A stretch of DNA of 64,000 bases, taken from contig NCGG01000001.1 in assembly GCA_002278855.1 (NCBI GenBank), forward strand, positions 1 to 64,000. Direction: 5' to 3'. A program made the translations under genes and the position numbers. The notes under the pieces were generated by a model. That model ran no database searches and was not told the origin of the DNA. It saw only the letters and a list, made by a program, of their open reading frames with translations. Positions 19,501 through 27,819 of this stretch are shown here, one piece after another; position 1 is the first letter of the stretch; every line of letters begins with the position of its first letter. Source of the stretch: Sphingomonadales bacterium 28-55-16 (GTDB lineage Bacteria; Pseudomonadota; Alphaproteobacteria; Sphingomonadales; Sphingomonadaceae).

Positions 19501-19810
19501 GCCATAACGTCTTTCATTTTGTCACATGCGGCAGGTTTGCGGCGTTCTGCGAAAGCGTGAAATTTTAATGTGGCGACGGGTGTGGGGCCCGCCGCCGGTT
19601 GGCAGGGACCAGACCGCCAACAACGCCAATTAGCCTTCAAAATGTTAACGTCTGCGTGCTGGCTGACCTCGGAAAACTACGGTAGTCTCAGAAAAAGCCA
19701 TTATGTTTCAGTATGCGGTTTGCACCAAAAATCCGGTATCTGTTTTTGGCGGAAGATGAACGCCGTGGATTTTCTAATCTCCTGCTCTGCCAAGATGGGC
19801 CATTTGTTAG
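19501..19810. other. Gap without a supported gene
   Basis: About 310 bases between the small secreted-protein gene (minus) and the leader of the FixJ-type regulator. Several overlapping small open frames occur, but none has a good ribosome binding site or recognisable protein. It probably holds the two divergent promoters. Confidence 0.4.
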
Positions 19811-19825
19811 AAGGAGGTTCGACCG

Positions 19826-19903
19826 ATGTGGAAAACATCGGGCCAAAGTAAGGCGAGCGTGCTGCAACGAACGGCTTATTTGTCAAAACGCGAAGTAACA
19901 TGA
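19826..19903 (+). CDS. Putative 25-residue leader ORF with strong ribosome binding site
   Basis: ATG at 19826 lies 8 nt after a perfect AAGGAGG (19811-19817), the best Shine-Dalgarno in this region. The frame reads 25 codons (begins MWKTSGQSK, ends KREVT) and stops at TGA 19901-19903. That stop overlaps by ATGA the first Met of the open frame that runs into the FixJ-type response regulator. The start codon is inside a 7-bp hairpin (CCGATGT 19823-19829 / ACATCGG 19835-19841), and the 3' end is inside the inverted repeat at 19893. It may be a leader peptide controlling the regulator, or a small protein. No homology claim is made. Confidence 0.4.
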   Translation: MWKTSGQSKASVLQRTAYLSKREVT

Positions 19904-19937
19904 CGTTACAATGCGGGATGGGAACATCATGTTACTT
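19893..19937. promoter_or_regulatory. Nested inverted repeats upstream of the FixJ-type regulator
   Basis: An 11-bp perfect inverted repeat, AAGTAACATGA (19893-19903) and TCATGTTACTT (19927-19937), is separated by 23 nt. Inside it lies a second palindrome, GTAAC-N5-GTTAC (19895-19909), so the half-site GTTAC occurs three times. Repeated half-sites 5' of a regulator gene suggest an operator, perhaps for autoregulation; alternatively the RNA could form a stem hiding a start codon. Confidence 0.45.
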
Positions 19938-20043
19938 TCGTGGTTATCTTGATAAGTGTCAAAATTCGGGTCTCGGTTTCAGTAGAGACTTTCCGATGCC
20001 CACACGGCCCACTTTTGGCAGCAAATTAGCGCATTGGGCAGAT

Positions 20044-20700
20044 ATGTCGTCGCCCAAGCGCGGCGACCCTGTGTACATTATTGACGATGAGCGCGAGGTG
20101 CGGCGATCACTGCACTTTTTTCTATCGACGATCGGGCTGGTAAGCTGGCCATTTGCTTCAGCGCAAGACTTTCTCGATAATCTTGTGGCGCTTGAGCCAG
20201 CGCCTATCTTGTTGGATATCCGCATGCCGGGGGCTGATGGGCTTGCGCTTATGTCCGAGATGCGCAATCGCGGCATTAACTGGCCGATCATCATCACCAG
20301 CGCGCATGGCGACATTCAGCTTGTCGTTAAGGCGGTCAAGCTTGGCGCCATTGAGTTTCTCGAAAAGCCGTTTGCATGGGAAGCGCTCGACACGTGCTTG
20401 CAGTCCGCCTTTGCACAACTCGCCCAACGCAAGCACAGCTTCGCGGCACGAAATGCAGCCCGGTCGGCTTTTGCTCTGCTCAGCCGGCGCGAAACCGAAG
20501 TAATCAATGTGCTGATGCGTGGAATTCCGAACAAGACCGCCGCGCATGTGCTTGCGCTAAGTGTTCGGACAGTTGAAATGCATCGCGCAAATGCTCTGGC
20601 AAAACTTACCGTCAAAAGCATCGCTGAGGTTATCCGCATGGCGCACACCGCAGAAATGTGCACCATAAACAATAGAGTATATGAGCCGCCATATGCATAA
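20044..20700 (+). CDS. FixJ-family response regulator (receiver plus LuxR-type HTH)
   Basis: About 218 residues from the ATG at 20044, matching FixJ/NarL length. Receiver domain: acidic pair IIDDE, phosphoacceptor Asp58 in LLDIRMPG, conserved Thr/Ser in ITSAHG and Lys in FLEKPF. C-terminal LuxR HTH: LSRRETEVINVLMRG ... VRTVEMHRANALAKL. The frame is open back to ATG 19900 (adding 48 residues with atypical codons and three Cys) with another ATG at 19996; the true start is unsettled. No histidine kinase is adjacent, so it is an orphan regulator. Confidence 0.87.
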   Translation: MSSPKRGDPVYIIDDEREVRRSLHFFLSTIGLVSWPFASAQDFLDNLVALEPAPILLDIRMPGADGLALMSEMRNRGINWPIIITSAHGDIQLVVKAVKLGAIEFLEKPFAWEALDTCLQSAFAQLAQRKHSFAARNAARSAFALLSRRETEVINVLMRGIPNKTAAHVLALSVRTVEMHRANALAKLTVKSIAEVIRMAHTAEMCTINNRVYEPPYA

Positions 20701-21118
20701 TAGGCATGGATGCAAGATTATCGCTGTGAAGATAACGCTAAGGTTATGTTGGAGATTAAGCCATTAGGGCCTCCTAGGTTAGTGTTGGCCGTGAGTGGAA
20801 CGAAGCCGAACCGGTCCGTCGTGCGCGCCAACTATCAGCCACCGGCGCGACGGAATGGTCATGCGGGATGGTGACGGCGGCAGGGCGCTATAATGCATAG
20901 TTTGAGAGGCGTTTTACCGCTCCCGACCTCAGCTCCCCCAACGCCAAGGGCTTCGAACGGTCACAAGCCAACTCACATCATCGCTTGCAACACCGCATGT
21001 TCCCCGCCTAACGACAATTCATTGCTGGGTTGACCGCTTCGAGGTTTGACGCAGTTCATAGCGCGAACATTAATTACATGGACGCGCATTTAGAATGCAT
21101 CTGAGCGGTAGGACAAAA
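20701..21118. other. 418-base intergenic region with a direct repeat
   Basis: No gene or RNA gene is recognised between the FixJ-type regulator and the reductase gene. The only structure I see is a pair of near-identical 15-mers (listed separately). The rest probably contains the promoter of the gene at 21119. Confidence 0.4.
20738..20788. repeat. Direct repeat of a 15-mer upstream of the reductase gene
   Basis: CTAAGGTTATGTTGG (20738-20752) and CTAGGTTAGTGTTGG (20774-20788) differ only by two compensating one-base shifts and lie 36 nt apart. The core CTAGGTT also occurs in the spacer between the CrtI-like and SOUL genes. Candidate regulator-binding sites. Confidence 0.4.
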
Positions 21119-22336
21119 ATGGCTGATAAGAAATTCGACATCATTGTGTATGGGGCTACGAGTTTCGTCGGCCAGATCGTAACGCGCTATATGCACGAGC
21201 AATTCGCAGATGGATCGATTGTTTGGGCAATTGCCGGGCGTTCGCGCGCTAAGCTTCAACAGCTTAGCGATACGATTGGATTGTCCGGGATCGAAATGAT
21301 CGTTGCGGATGCCGCCGATGAAGACACGTTGCGGCACATGTGCGCCCGAACCAAAGTTGTGCTGTCAACTGTCGGACCTTATGCGCTTTATGGTGACTTG
21401 CTGGTGCAGGTCTGCGTTTCAATGGGCACTGACTATTGCGATCTGACAGGGGAGCCCCAGTGGATCCGCAAGATGCAATTACGGCATGAGGCCGATGCTA
21501 TAAAAAGCGGCGCGCGGATCGTACATTGTTGCGGTTTTGACTCTATTCCTTCCGATTTGGGCGTCCATTTTCTCCAACGCCATGCGTCGGTCCAATTCGG
21601 CCAGACTTGTGACCGCATCAATATGCGGGTTGCAAACATGAAGGGTGGAGCGTCAGGTGGAACGATCGCGAGCATGGTGAACATGGTCAAAGAAGCGGTA
21701 CATAATCCAGATTTGCGTCGTGAACTTAAAGATCCTTACAGCCTGTGCCCACCAAGTCACGGCTTCGTGGTGACGCAGCCCGACGTAAAGATCGCGTACG
21801 ACCCGGCCTATGGTGGCTGGATTGCGCCTTTCGTCATGGCCGGGATCAACACACGGATTGTGCATCGGTCGAACGCTCTGAGCCACAACAGCTATGGTGC
21901 TGGATTTAAATATGCGGAAGCTGTCGTGACGGGTCGCGGCGGTTCCGGCAAAAGGAAGGCGCAAGCGATGCACTGGGGCGTGAACGCTCTCATGATTGGT
22001 CTGGCTGTTCCGCCAATCCGCTGGCTACTCGAGAATTTTGTGCTTCCAAAGCCCGGTGAAGGACCCGATGAAAAAGCGCAATTGGAGGGTGGGTTCGACA
22101 TCGTCTTCATGGGGGCAACGGCCAAGGGAGAGACTATTCAGACGCGTGTAACGGGGGACCGTGATCCCGGCTATGGATCAACCGCTAAAATGCTGTCGCA
22201 GGCTGCGGCCTGTCTCGCTAAAGATGTACCCGAAGACGTAGCCGGCGGTTTTTGGACACCGGCAACGGTTTTGGGGGACAAGCTCATCGAACGGCTCGTG
22301 GCGCATGCGGGGCTGACGTTCGAAAAACTGCCATAA
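21119..22336 (+). CDS. Saccharopine-dehydrogenase-like oxidoreductase (trans-acting enoyl reductase family)
   Basis: About 405 residues. The N-terminus is a Rossmann nucleotide-binding fold with IIVYGATSFVGQIVT, as in saccharopine dehydrogenase-like and trans-acting enoyl reductase proteins (Rv2449c/Rv2953 type). Later blocks CGFDSIPSDLGVHFL and MKGGASGGTIASM are typical of that branch, which acts on lipids rather than lysine in mycobacteria. ATG at 21119 follows GGTAGGA; an earlier ATG at 21095 lacks this. It converges with the CrtI-like gene. The substrate in this organism is unknown; a lipid or isoprenoid is inferred from the neighbour. Confidence 0.82.
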   Translation: MADKKFDIIVYGATSFVGQIVTRYMHEQFADGSIVWAIAGRSRAKLQQLSDTIGLSGIEMIVADAADEDTLRHMCARTKVVLSTVGPYALYGDLLVQVCVSMGTDYCDLTGEPQWIRKMQLRHEADAIKSGARIVHCCGFDSIPSDLGVHFLQRHASVQFGQTCDRINMRVANMKGGASGGTIASMVNMVKEAVHNPDLRRELKDPYSLCPPSHGFVVTQPDVKIAYDPAYGGWIAPFVMAGINTRIVHRSNALSHNSYGAGFKYAEAVVTGRGGSGKRKAQAMHWGVNALMIGLAVPPIRWLLENFVLPKPGEGPDEKAQLEGGFDIVFMGATAKGETIQTRVTGDRDPGYGSTAKMLSQAAACLAKDVPEDVAGGFWTPATVLGDKLIERLVAHAGLTFEKLP

Positions 22337-22415
22337 TCCGAAATCATATCGAGAAAGCAGTCGCTGTGCCGGTTGTAACCTAGAACGGGATCGTGGCCTG
22401 GACGCATAGGCAGTC

Positions 22416-24041
22416 TTAGGCTTGGGTTTCCCACTGTCCTGGCACGCCGTTTACCACCGATGCTTCGACGCCCAAGTCCCTAGCGATCTCACGCGCGGTC
22501 ATCTTAGCTGACATCATAACCGATGGCGTACCGCCGCCCGGCTGCGTGCCTTGGCCGACCATGTACAGATTGTGCACGTCTTCCGACTTATTATGAGGGC
22601 GGAAGAATGCGGTCTGGGTCAAAACAGGTTCAACGCCAAAACCGTTTCCAAGATATGAACCCAGCGTTTCTGAAAAATAATCCGGCGTGATGAAGCTCAT
22701 ATGTTTCAGACGTGCCGCAAGGTCAGGAATATAGCCCCGCTCCTCGAGGAAGCTGAGCACCCGAGCGGACAATTTTGGTCCTTCTAGTTCCCAGTCGATG
22801 CCGCTCGCATTATTGGGTACAGGGATGAGGGTATAGGCAGCATGATGGCCCGCAGGCGCCAGGCTCGGATCAGTCAGGGTAGGGATGTGGAGATATTGCG
22901 AGAAGTCAGGGCTCATGACCTTTTTCTCGAAAATCTCATCAAGCAACGCTTCATAGCGTGGACCAAGGATGATGTTGTGATGGCGCAAATCGGGGTCATT
23001 GTCGCGGCGTTCATACCCGAAATAGATCACCATTAACGACATTGATTGCTTACGGAATTTCACCAGCGCATCGCGGTTGATCCGCCGATGCGCCTTATCA
23101 ACGAGCTTTAGGTAAGTCGTTGCATAATCGGCGTTGGAAACCACAACATCCGCAGCAATTTCCTCTCCACTTTCTAATTCTACACCTTTGGCGGTTCGGT
23201 TTTTCACCAGAATACGCTTCACGGGAGCGTTCACCCGCAACCGGCCACCCATCTCCTCAAATTTCGTGACGAGCCCTGCGACAAGGGCGCCAGTGCCGCC
23301 CTTGGCATAATGAATACCCCAAGTCTTTTCGACAAAATGGATCATTGCATAGATCGCAGGGACCTTCATCGGATTACCGCCGACCAGCAGCGGTTCAAAG
23401 CTGAATACCTGACGCATTTTGTCAGACTTGAAATATTTGCTCACCATGCCGAATAGCGACTGAACTGCGCCCAGCTTTAACAAATCAGGCACGACGCGCA
23501 GCATCGACCCAAGGCTTCCAAAATAGGTATATCCCAGCTTTAAGAATCCACGGTGAAAAATAGCGCGGGCTTGGTCGTGAAAGGCTTCATATCCCGCCAA
23601 ATCTTCGGGCGCCAATCGCTTTATCTGTTCACGGGTGCTGACCGGATCGCCATCATAATCGAAAAACGTGCCATCGTCGAAATAGATGCGATAAAATGGC
23701 AGTATCGGGATGATCTCGACATATTTGCTGGTATTCGGTCCGCCCGAAACGCCCTCCCGAATTCTGCAGTTTTCGTCCAATGTGCTCGCCGGAAAATCCG
23801 GCTCGCCAAGCATGGCATGGTCTTGCTGAAGGCTGAACAATTCCTCGATGAAATGCGGTACGGTGAGGACGGTTGGACCCATGTCGAACACAAATCCATC
23901 GACCTTACGCACATATGCGCGACCGCCGGGTGCATCCAATGCCTCAACTATTTCCGTATCAAAGCCGAGACTTTGTAAACGTATGGCGCATGATATGCCG
24001 CCGATACCCGCACCAATAACAACTGCTTTACGTCGCGACAT
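22416..24041 (-). CDS. CrtI-like FAD-dependent desaturase/oxidoreductase
   Basis: 541 residues. Residues 5-22 form the FAD-binding [16 protein letters not shown], followed by the CrtI-family blocks [43 protein letters not shown] and a C-terminal [19 protein letters not shown]. It is longer than ordinary phytoene desaturase (about 490), with an extra segment around residues 80-110. It is distinct from the crtI at the window end and has no crtB next to it. Products in this family include phytoene desaturases, isomerases and related polyene oxidoreductases; I do not assign a substrate. Confidence 0.82.
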   Translation of the reverse strand: MSRRKAVVIGAGIGGISCAIRLQSLGFDTEIVEALDAPGGRAYVRKVDGFVFDMGPTVLTVPHFIEELFSLQQDHAMLGEPDFPASTLDENCRIREGVSGGPNTSKYVEIIPILPFYRIYFDDGTFFDYDGDPVSTREQIKRLAPEDLAGYEAFHDQARAIFHRGFLKLGYTYFGSLGSMLRVVPDLLKLGAVQSLFGMVSKYFKSDKMRQVFSFEPLLVGGNPMKVPAIYAMIHFVEKTWGIHYAKGGTGALVAGLVTKFEEMGGRLRVNAPVKRILVKNRTAKGVELESGEEIAADVVVSNADYATTYLKLVDKAHRRINRDALVKFRKQSMSLMVIYFGYERRDNDPDLRHHNIILGPRYEALLDEIFEKKVMSPDFSQYLHIPTLTDPSLAPAGHHAAYTLIPVPNNASGIDWELEGPKLSARVLSFLEERGYIPDLAARLKHMSFITPDYFSETLGSYLGNGFGVEPVLTQTAFFRPHNKSEDVHNLYMVGQGTQPGGGTPSVMMSAKMTAREIARDLGVEASVVNGVPGQWETQA

Positions 24042-24096
24042 TTTCTAGACCATCCTTAGTTGTTGCGTAGCTAGTGTCTAAAGCCGTTTGGAACAA

Positions 24097-24116
24097 CCTA
24101 GATGTTATCCTAGGTG
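24097..24116. promoter_or_regulatory. Inverted repeat in the CrtI-like/SOUL divergent spacer
   Basis: ACCTAG (24097-24102) and CTAGGT (24111-24116) form a 6-bp inverted repeat with 8 nt between, in the 226-nt region that must contain both divergent promoters. The CTAGGTT core matches the repeat upstream of 21119. CTAG is generally rare in such genomes, which makes the recurrence notable. Candidate operator only. Confidence 0.35.
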
Positions 24117-24267
24117 ACAACTTACCAATGCTGGCGGGCGCACGGTAGCTTGGGCCTGCCTGCGCCGCCCATGTGGAACATTACGCCTCCTCAGACCCTT
24201 TGTCTGTTACCGTTTGATCACATGACGGCATGATGATAGCCCCCATTAATGTTCTTGAAAGTCAGTT

Positions 24268-24903
24268 ATGATGCGTAAAAGATGGATTTTGCTAGCCGCT
24301 GCGGGGCTGATTGGGGTTGGTTCAATCACTTGGAGTGCTATGGCAAGTAACGTCGAAACGCCTGATTATTCGGTGTCCAGCAAGAGCGGCAATCTCGAGA
24401 TCCGCGAATATGGTCCGACAATTATTGCAGAAGCAACGGTCGAAGGGGAAAGAGACAAAGCGATACAGCGCGGTTTCCGCATCATTGCGGACTATATTTT
24501 TGGCAACAATCTATCGTCCACAAAAGTCGCGATGACGGCGCCCGTGATGCAGCAGTCCAACGAAAAAATTGCCATGACCGCACCAGTTATCCAGCAAGCT
24601 GCCGGTAAATCCTGGAATGTGCGTTTTGTGATGCCTTCAAAATACACGATTGAAACGCTGCCTAAGCCTATCAATCCGCAAGTCGCTGTGATTGAAGTGC
24701 CCGCCACACGTTTTGCGGTGATCCGCTTTTCCGGCTTCGCTGGTCAGGAATCGCTCGATAGGCATGAAGCGCAGTTGCGGACATTCATGGCGGAGCGAAA
24801 CCTCACTGCCACCAATGCGCCCCAATACGCATTCTACAATGCGCCTTGGACGCTCCCGTTCATGCGTCGAAATGAAGTTATGATCGAAGTGACAGGTAAA
24901 TAA
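24268..24903 (+). CDS. SOUL family heme-binding protein
   Basis: 211 residues with a short N-terminal hydrophobic segment (about 5-26), so probably exported or membrane-anchored. The body is a SOUL/HBP domain: LEIREYGPTIIAEATVEG, then the family signature (K/A)MTAPV, here occurring twice 17 residues apart (VAMTAPVMQQ and IAMTAPVIQQ). SOUL proteins bind heme or tetrapyrroles. It is divergent from the CrtI-like gene, so a shared light or redox regulation is possible but unproven. Confidence 0.88.
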   Translation: MMRKRWILLAAAGLIGVGSITWSAMASNVETPDYSVSSKSGNLEIREYGPTIIAEATVEGERDKAIQRGFRIIADYIFGNNLSSTKVAMTAPVMQQSNEKIAMTAPVIQQAAGKSWNVRFVMPSKYTIETLPKPINPQVAVIEVPATRFAVIRFSGFAGQESLDRHEAQLRTFMAERNLTATNAPQYAFYNAPWTLPFMRRNEVMIEVTGK

Positions 24904-24912
24904 GCCAGCGCA

Positions 24913-24929
24913 TTGCCAACCACTGGCAA
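24913..24929 (+). terminator. Weak hairpin after the SOUL gene
   Basis: TTGCCA-ACCAC-TGGCAA forms a 6-bp stem with a 5-nt loop 9 nt after the stop codon. No T-run follows, so termination is uncertain. Confidence 0.3.
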
Positions 24930-25073
24930 ATATGAAATTCATAGAGACTGTCGCGACAAATCGATAATCACATTTCCCGACAGGATGGCTTCTTAACGCA
25001 ACTTGCGGCGGCGTTACTCTGATCGCGGCGCACCATCCTGCATTGGGGATATTTTGCAGACGATGGGGTCGAA

Positions 25074-25325
25074 TTATCCCGCATATCGCTTCAGATGATC
25101 CAAACTAACTTTGCGGCAGACACTTACTGGGTCTTCAGCCGCGATAATGTCAGCGATGCTTGCTTGTGATTGGGAGATATGATCGATTTGCTGTAGCAGG
25201 TCCATATGCGCATGTACGACAGCCGGGTCGGAGCACAGATGTAGACCAAGTAATTCGAGGCTATGGCTCATCCCCCGCAATTCGCCCGCGAGAACCACAA
25301 ATAACTGATGATGTAAATCTGCCAT
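25074..25325 (-). CDS. Unrecognised 83-residue protein at the end of the chemotaxis operon
   Basis: 83 residues, mostly helical-looking and rich in His, Leu and Asp (MADLHHQLFVVLAGEL start; ends DHLKRYAG). Its ATG overlaps the TAA stop of the second cheB (TAATG), so it is translationally coupled and very likely real. It has two cysteines and no signal peptide or membrane segment. It is not CheD, CheW, CheY or a recognisable CheZ or CheX. Its place after a CheB lacking its catalytic His suggests a chemotaxis accessory or signal-termination role, which is inference only. Confidence 0.65.
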   Translation of the reverse strand: MADLHHQLFVVLAGELRGMSHSLELLGLHLCSDPAVVHAHMDLLQQIDHISQSQASIADIIAAEDPVSVCRKVSLDHLKRYAG

Positions 25326-26353
25326 TATTCTGTTTTCCCGCTCGCATTCAATAAGGCTTTTGCGATGTCGCCAAGCGCGACTGACTGGCTGACTGCACCT
25401 GCCGCGACTGCGGCTGCGGGGGCTTCGTACACCATGGCGGTCGCTTCATCCTGCGCCATCGTTGCGCCGCCAGCGTTACGCAGCGCTTTCAGGCCCGCAG
25501 CGCCGTCGCTTCCCATGCCGGTCAGAACGGCACCGACCGTATCCGCCCCTGTTTTCGCCATGGAGGCAAACAGCAAATTTGCAGAAGGTTTGAAACCCTG
25601 AACGGGTTCCTTATCGAGGAAACGCAGGCAACCTTCAGGCCATTTGTCGACGACGACATGGGCCAGTGGATCGGCCGCGATGTACACACAACCTTGCGCC
25701 AATTTCATGCCGTCCTGCGCCTGTTTTACATCTGCCTCGATCTCGCCTTTCAATCGCGTTACCAGAGGGGCGATAAAACCTGGATCAATCCGCAGCAGCG
25801 CTATCGTTGGCGGGCAATTTGCGGGAAACGTCCGTAAAATTTCCAATATTGCTTCGATACCGCCGGTCGAGGCGCTCAACGCGACGAGCTTTCCGTCCCA
25901 ATGATAGGTACCATCAAATTTTCGCCGATTGGACTTGCTCGGTGCGGTCACTTTGCCATTGGCGGCGGCAAGGACCAGCTTGCCAAGCTTGGCGGAAATT
26001 TTTGCGAACTCTGCGGGGTTGGAATTCTGGGGTTTCGGAAAACAGTCGACCGCACCCAACTCGAATGCCTTCATCGAGGTTTCTGCCCCCTTCTGTGTCA
26101 ACGTTGACAACATAACGACGGGCATCGGACGATTTTCCATGACTTCTGCGAGGAAATCTAGGCCATTCATGCCAGGCATCTCGACATCTAGCGTCAGGAC
26201 GTTGGGGCGCTCGCTCTTGATCATCTCGCGCGCTTGCTCCGCACCGTTGGCGGTACCAACCACGATGATATCTTTGGTTTGCTCAAGCACTTCGCTGAAC
26301 AACGCGCGCATCGTGATCGAATCGTCGATCACCAACACCTTTGCCTGCGTCAT
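25325..26353 (-). CDS. CheB paralogue lacking the catalytic histidine
   Basis: 342 residues with CheB layout: receiver (1-120, phosphoacceptor Asp56 in LTLDVEMPGMNGLDF) and methylesterase domain (about 150-340). Of the catalytic triad, Ser162 (SASTGG) and Asp283 (TGMGSDGAAG) are present, but the position of the His in the usual VQHM motif is Arg188 (ALLRIDPGF). The enzyme may be inactive as a glutamyl methylesterase/deamidase while still receiving phosphate from CheA. It lies 39 nt after cheW and overlaps the 83-residue ORF. The first CheB in this operon has an intact triad. Confidence 0.9.
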   Translation of the reverse strand: MTQAKVLVIDDSITMRALFSEVLEQTKDIIVVGTANGAEQAREMIKSERPNVLTLDVEMPGMNGLDFLAEVMENRPMPVVMLSTLTQKGAETSMKAFELGAVDCFPKPQNSNPAEFAKISAKLGKLVLAAANGKVTAPSKSNRRKFDGTYHWDGKLVALSASTGGIEAILEILRTFPANCPPTIALLRIDPGFIAPLVTRLKGEIEADVKQAQDGMKLAQGCVYIAADPLAHVVVDKWPEGCLRFLDKEPVQGFKPSANLLFASMAKTGADTVGAVLTGMGSDGAAGLKALRNAGGATMAQDEATAMVYEAPAAAVAAGAVSQSVALGDIAKALLNASGKTE

Positions 26354-26392
26354 TTTTTTCTCCGTATATCAAATGAGATAGATTGGCGGATG

Positions 26393-26842
26393 CTAGGCCG
26401 CTTCGGGCAAAACCAGTGGATCCGCGACGAACGCAAGTTGATCGAGCGCTAGGACCATAACCATTCGACCCTCGATCGAGGCGAGGCCGAGAATATATGA
26501 AGCCACGTCCTCCCCGGCCATATTGGGTGGGGGCTGGAGATCCGCATCGTCGATTGCGACAATGTCATTGACGGCGTCCACAATCATGCCTTGCAGCTGG
26601 TCCTGAATGCGGACGACTATGATTACATGGCGGACCGATGGTTCGCTCTTTCCCCAGCCCAGATGGGCGCGCAAATCCATGACGGGCAATACGGTGCCGC
26701 GCAAGTTTACCACGCCCTGTACATGATCTGCGACGCGCGGCAGCGCCGTTGTTGGCGACCAGGCGCGGATTTCGCGGATGGCCATGATGTCTATGCCGAA
26801 ATACTGGCAGTTGATTTCAAAGGTAATCAATTGTCGGGTCAT
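26393..26842 (-). CDS. cheW: Chemotaxis coupling protein CheW
   Basis: 149 residues, the scaffold linking receptors to CheA at the membrane. Features: LITFEINCQYFGIDIMAIREIR at the N-terminus (split here as LITFEIN and IMAIREI), GVVNLRGTVLPVMDLR in the centre, and DAVNDIVAIDDADLQPPP toward the end, all typical. It lies 26 nt after cheY in the same operon. Confidence 0.93.
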   Translation of the reverse strand: MTRQLITFEINCQYFGIDIMAIREIRAWSPTTALPRVADHVQGVVNLRGTVLPVMDLRAHLGWGKSEPSVRHVIIVVRIQDQLQGMIVDAVNDIVAIDDADLQPPPNMAGEDVASYILGLASIEGRMVMVLALDQLAFVADPLVLPEAA

Positions 26843-26868
26843 ATATGCAGTCCTATTTTGGCAGATGT

Positions 26869-27237
26869 TCAGGTGACACGGCGCACGGCGGCTGCCAATT
26901 TTTCGGGGTCGAAGGGTTTTACGATCCAGCCGGTCGCCCCGGCATTGCGGGCACGGCTTTTCTTATCGTCGGAGCTTTCGGTGGATAAGACCAGCATGGG
27001 CATATCGCGAAAACAGTCCTGCGCGCGCACGGCTTCGATCAGGCAGAAACCATCCATACGCGGCATGTTGATATCGGTAATGACCAAGTCTGGTTTATCG
27101 TTGGCAGCGAGCCAATCGAGCGCGGCCACGCCATCTTCCGCTTCGGAAACCATATGTCCTTCGCCCGTCAGCGCGTGTCGCAACAATGCCCGCATGCTTG
27201 GACTGTCATCGACGGTTAATATGGAAATTGCCGACAT
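26869..27237 (-). CDS. cheY: Single-domain response regulator CheY
   Basis: 122 residues, a stand-alone receiver. Acidic pair in TVDDSPSMR, phosphoacceptor Asp55 in VITDINMPRMDG, Thr/Ser in VLSTESS and Lys107 in GWIVKPF. In chemotaxis it carries the phosphate from CheA to the motor or other output. It is 18 nt after cheD. Confidence 0.93.
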   Translation of the reverse strand: MSAISILTVDDSPSMRALLRHALTGEGHMVSEAEDGVAALDWLAANDKPDLVITDINMPRMDGFCLIEAVRAQDCFRDMPMLVLSTESSDDKKSRARNAGATGWIVKPFDPEKLAAAVRRVT

Positions 27238-27255
27238 CGTCTTTCCTTTCGATCT

Positions 27256-27819
27256 TTAAAACAACTCAACGTCGCCGACCGGGGACGACCGTTGCTTGAC
27301 GGGGTTTGGAACATTGGCTGCGTTCATCGGAATTTGGCGGCACCTTGCCTGTCCAGACGCGGCACGGAATTCAACGCGGCGCGCCGTGTTTCCACCGACA
27401 TCTTCATGCGAAATCGCGATCCTGTCCTGCTCCAAAAAGCTTCGGGCAAAGGTGCGGTTTGCGGTGCCGATGCGCTCCATTCCGGGCCGCAGCATGCCGC
27501 CGCCGTAAATGTGCGCACGCATCGTTTCGCGGCGTGCGCCATTTTTGATCATTTCGTTGATCAACTGCTCCATCGCAAATGCGCCAAAGCGCTCCAGCGA
27601 TCGGGCGTCTTGGGGATCGCTGACCGACGGTTCAGCAAGAAGGAAATGGTTCATGCCTCCAAGCCGTGCCAGCGTGTCGTAAAGACATACGGCAACACAG
27701 CTTCCTAGCACGGTGCAGAGTAAGTCGCCGTCATGGCGGCTGACGTTAAAGCTGCCTTCGATCACATTGATCCGCCGTGCTGGCGAATCTGGGTTCTGGC
27801 GTCCGGTCACACTCGACAT
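27256..27819 (-). CDS. cheD: Chemoreceptor glutamine deamidase CheD
   Basis: 187 residues. CheD deamidates specific glutamines in chemoreceptors. Catalytic Cys41 is in TVLGSCVAVCLYD and the catalytic His58 in LGGMNHFLL; both are conserved. The C-terminal third is longer than the minimal CheD. It overlaps the end of the upstream cheB by 13 nt, so expression is coupled. Confidence 0.92.
   Translation of the reverse strand: MSSVTGRQNPDSPARRINVIEGSFNVSRHDGDLLCTVLGSCVAVCLYDTLARLGGMNHFLLAEPSVSDPQDARSLERFGAFAMEQLINEMIKNGARRETMRAHIYGGGMLRPGMERIGTANRTFARSFLEQDRIAISHEDVGGNTARRVEFRAASGQARCRQIPMNAANVPNPVKQRSSPVGDVELF

Noticed and set aside
19900..20043. 48-residue N-terminal extension of the FixJ-type regulator
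   Set aside because: Codon use is unlike the rest of the gene and the family begins near 20044; kept only as an alternative start linked to the leader ORF.
20797..20820. EcfG-type general stress promoter (GGAAC-N16-GTT) before the reductase gene
   Set aside because: GGAAC is present at 20797 but the matching position reads GTC rather than GTT, so support is insufficient.
24104..24120. PpsR/CrtJ-like TGT-N-ACA site in the CrtI-like/SOUL spacer
   Set aside because: The spacing is 11 nt instead of the 12 expected, and no PpsR or photosynthesis gene is in view.
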